Assembly: GCA_044238735.1 (NCBI GenBank)
Contig: JBIICS010000121.1
Location: 1 to 8,655, forward strand
DNA from: JBIICS01 sp044238735
GTDB taxonomy: Bacteria > Bacteroidota > Bacteroidia > UBA4408
Direction: 5' to 3'
DNA: 8,655 nt
The notes below the pieces were generated by a model. It saw only the letters and a program-made list of their open reading frames with translations, was not told where the DNA came from and searched no databases. The position numbers and the translations under genes are program-made. This document shows positions 7,108 through 8,655 of this stretch, in pieces (position 1 is the stretch's first letter; every line of letters starts with the position of its first letter).

Positions 7108-7161
7108 ATTCAGATTCCATTAAGACTTTAAAAAAGATTTTTATTACTTTTAAATAGTGTG

Positions 7162-8655
7162 CTAGAAAAAATATACGGGTATAAAGATCTGGAAAGGTAA
7201 AGATTTGTAAAAACTGTAATCGCTTTTAAACACATAACTGTATCTAATTCCGGCTTTAATGGGTAGGGTATTAAAAATGTTAAGGTCTGCAATAATTTCT
7301 AATCCTGCCGTATTCATCTTATTAAAGGAATTATTGTTATAGGCTTGTGCCCATCCAAAGTCAAAAAACGGATTTAATCTAATTCTGTATAAATAAAATA
7401 ATCCATTAATTCCCCCATCGGGATATGCTAATGCAAACTGATAGTTAAGCGATAGTTTGTAAAAACAATCTACTCCGCCAATTTGAGTTCCTCTGCTAAA
7501 GTTATAGTTATTAAAGAATTGATAACCACTTGATGTTTTTTGTTTTAATAGACTGCCGTTTACTATTATTACATCATTTTTTAAAAAGCCACCAAAACTA
7601 AATTCTGTTTGGGTAGTAAATTGTTCGCTATTGTTGTTGATGGATCTTAAATAATCGGCCTGCAGGTAAATTGCTTTTCTGGAAACAAAGTGCTGTGGCG
7701 CTTTCCTAATTGCCTTTAAATAATTGAATGAAAATGAGAGTGCTTGTATAGTGATGTTTTTTGTGTTTAAATTAATATTACTTAAACGGATGTATTGATA
7801 TCCACTACCAACTTGAAATTTGCTTTCGTATAATCCTTTTGTAAGCACGAAAGGTATATAGGTGTTAAATTTAAAATTCTTTTCTGTAACATTGGTATCG
7901 GCAACCAGATTATCGTTTTCGGGCAATATAAGGGTTCTTTGTGGAATTAAATTTGCTTCACTTTTTAAAATAGGGTAAAGGCCACTGTAAGTAGTATTAA
8001 TGTTATAATAGGTCTTTTGCTCATTTAAATTTCTAAATACACCTGCTTCCAAATTTAGCGTATTTAACAAATTATCAGAATATAAAGTTAGTCCTAAATT
8101 GCTTCTGTTTATCTCGGGTCGCCAACTGTGAAGGGTTATTATATTTTTATATTTTTTATAAGGTTTTAATTTAAATTGTGATTCAATAGTTTTAAAATCA
8201 ATTGAAATCGTGTTGAAATTCTCTGATTGAAATGCAAATAAATCTTCTAATTCAATTACTTTTTTTTCCTGATAATTAAATTCATTTAGTTCGCTTTGTA
8301 AAATTACTCGGCCATTTTTATTAAGTTCGGTATATAAAACAAAGTCTTGCTTGTTATTGATGCAAGGCATGTAGCAGTTGTTTATTCTGCTTATTATTTG
8401 TTTTATTTTTCCGTCAGCTGCATCTAATGTGTAAAGTTGATCCTTACCATCAAAACTACCGGTAAAGAATATTTTATTGCCTGTAGTAGTTAAGTCAACT
8501 ATAATATTATTGGTAAAGGGAATTAGATTTTTATGTTCCTTACTTTTAGGGTCAATTAAACAAACAGACATTTGCCCTTCTTTATTTCTAACTGCACTAA
8601 TTATTGCTCCATTTTCTAAGTATTTGGGGAATGTATAATATAAATTTTCTGTATT
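7162..8655 (-). CDS. Beta-propeller-like plus BamA-like outer-membrane barrel protein, 5' end cut by window edge
   Basis: The frame is open from the right window edge to a TAG at 7164-7162, giving the last 497 residues of a longer protein; the Met at 8571 is internal, because 28 coherent codons precede it. The first about 130 residues look like the last blades of a TolB/DPP-IV-type beta-propeller (repeats such as NGAIISAVRNKEGQ, GNKIFFTGSFDGKDQLYTLD and NKQDFVLYTELNKNG). A linker with KYKNIITLHSWRP follows, then about 340 residues of alternating beta strands typical of an outer-membrane barrel, including FALAYPDGGINGLFYLYRIR followed by NPFFDFGWA, which resembles late strands of BamA-like barrels. 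The C-terminal Phe (PVYFF) fits recognition by the BAM machinery. The missing N-terminus may hold a signal peptide, more blades or an enzyme domain. It is convergent with the acylation operon with 54 bases between the stops, so it is a separate transcription unit. Function is not known. Confidence 0.8.
   Translation of the reverse strand, partial: NTENLYYTFPKYLENGAIISAVRNKEGQMSVCLIDPKSKEHKNLIPFTNNIIVDLTTTGNKIFFTGSFDGKDQLYTLDAADGKIKQIISRINNCYMPCINNKQDFVLYTELNKNGRVILQSELNEFNYQEKKVIELEDLFAFQSENFNTISIDFKTIESQFKLKPYKKYKNIITLHSWRPEINRSNLGLTLYSDNLLNTLNLEAGVFRNLNEQKTYYNINTTYSGLYPILKSEANLIPQRTLILPENDNLVADTNVTEKNFKFNTYIPFVLTKGLYESKFQVGSGYQYIRLSNINLNTKNITIQALSFSFNYLKAIRKAPQHFVSRKAIYLQADYLRSINNNSEQFTTQTEFSFGGFLKNDVIIVNGSLLKQKTSSGYQFFNNYNFSRGTQIGGVDCFYKLSLNYQFALAYPDGGINGLFYLYRIRLNPFFDFGWAQAYNNNSFNKMNTAGLEIIADLNIFNTLPIKAGIRYSYVFKSDYSFYKSLPFQIFIPVYFF

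Noticed and set aside
7108..7161. Possible bidirectional terminator between the convergent genes
   Set aside because: The only pairing (TTTAAAA with TTTTAAA around 7127-7155, or A and T runs) has no G-C pairs, so a stable terminator hairpin is not supported.
1..8655. tRNA, rRNA, CRISPR array, insertion sequence or prophage genes
   Set aside because: No cloverleaf, no regularly spaced repeats, no transposase, integrase or terminal inverted repeats were seen in the window.

Overview
The window is AT-rich DNA that most likely comes from a member of the Bacteroidota. The signs are: no convincing Shine-Dalgarno sequence before any gene, a secreted protein whose signal peptide ends in Ala-Gln, an outer-membrane barrel ending in Phe, and a single-repeat (half-size) TauE-type permease. 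Genus cannot be told from the sequence alone.

Layout. (1) Bases 1-1433, minus strand: a two-gene unit with a small TauE/SafE-family membrane protein followed, through an ATGA overlap, by an M20D amidohydrolase that runs off the left edge. (2) Bases 1434-2004: a 571-bp divergent intergenic region. Its left half holds a minus-strand reading frame with protein-like composition interrupted by two close stops (about 1564-1842), possibly a dead gene or a dispersed repeat. Its right half is very AT-rich (about 18% G+C) and must hold the promoter of the next operon. (3) Bases 2005-7107, plus strand: four genes linked by 1- or 4-base stop/start overlaps, namely a YegS/DgkB-type lipid kinase, two related SGNH/GDSL-type exported proteins and an MBOAT O-acyltransferase of the AlgI/PatA type. 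(4) Bases 7162-8655, minus strand, convergent with the operon: the 3' part of a gene for a protein with beta-propeller-like repeats followed by a BamA-like outer-membrane barrel, cut by the right edge.

How the genes may work together. MBOAT plus SGNH is the usual core of extracytoplasmic O-acylation systems (AlgI/AlgJ/AlgX, PatA/PatB): the MBOAT carries an acyl group across the inner membrane and SGNH proteins place it on, or remove it from, a glycan. Here there are two different SGNH proteins, one probably membrane-anchored and one probably released to the periplasm or beyond, and a cytoplasmic lipid kinase is translationally coupled at the head of the operon. That four-gene arrangement is the most interesting part of the window. 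The link between a lipid kinase and acyl export is inference. The target glycan cannot be read from this window.
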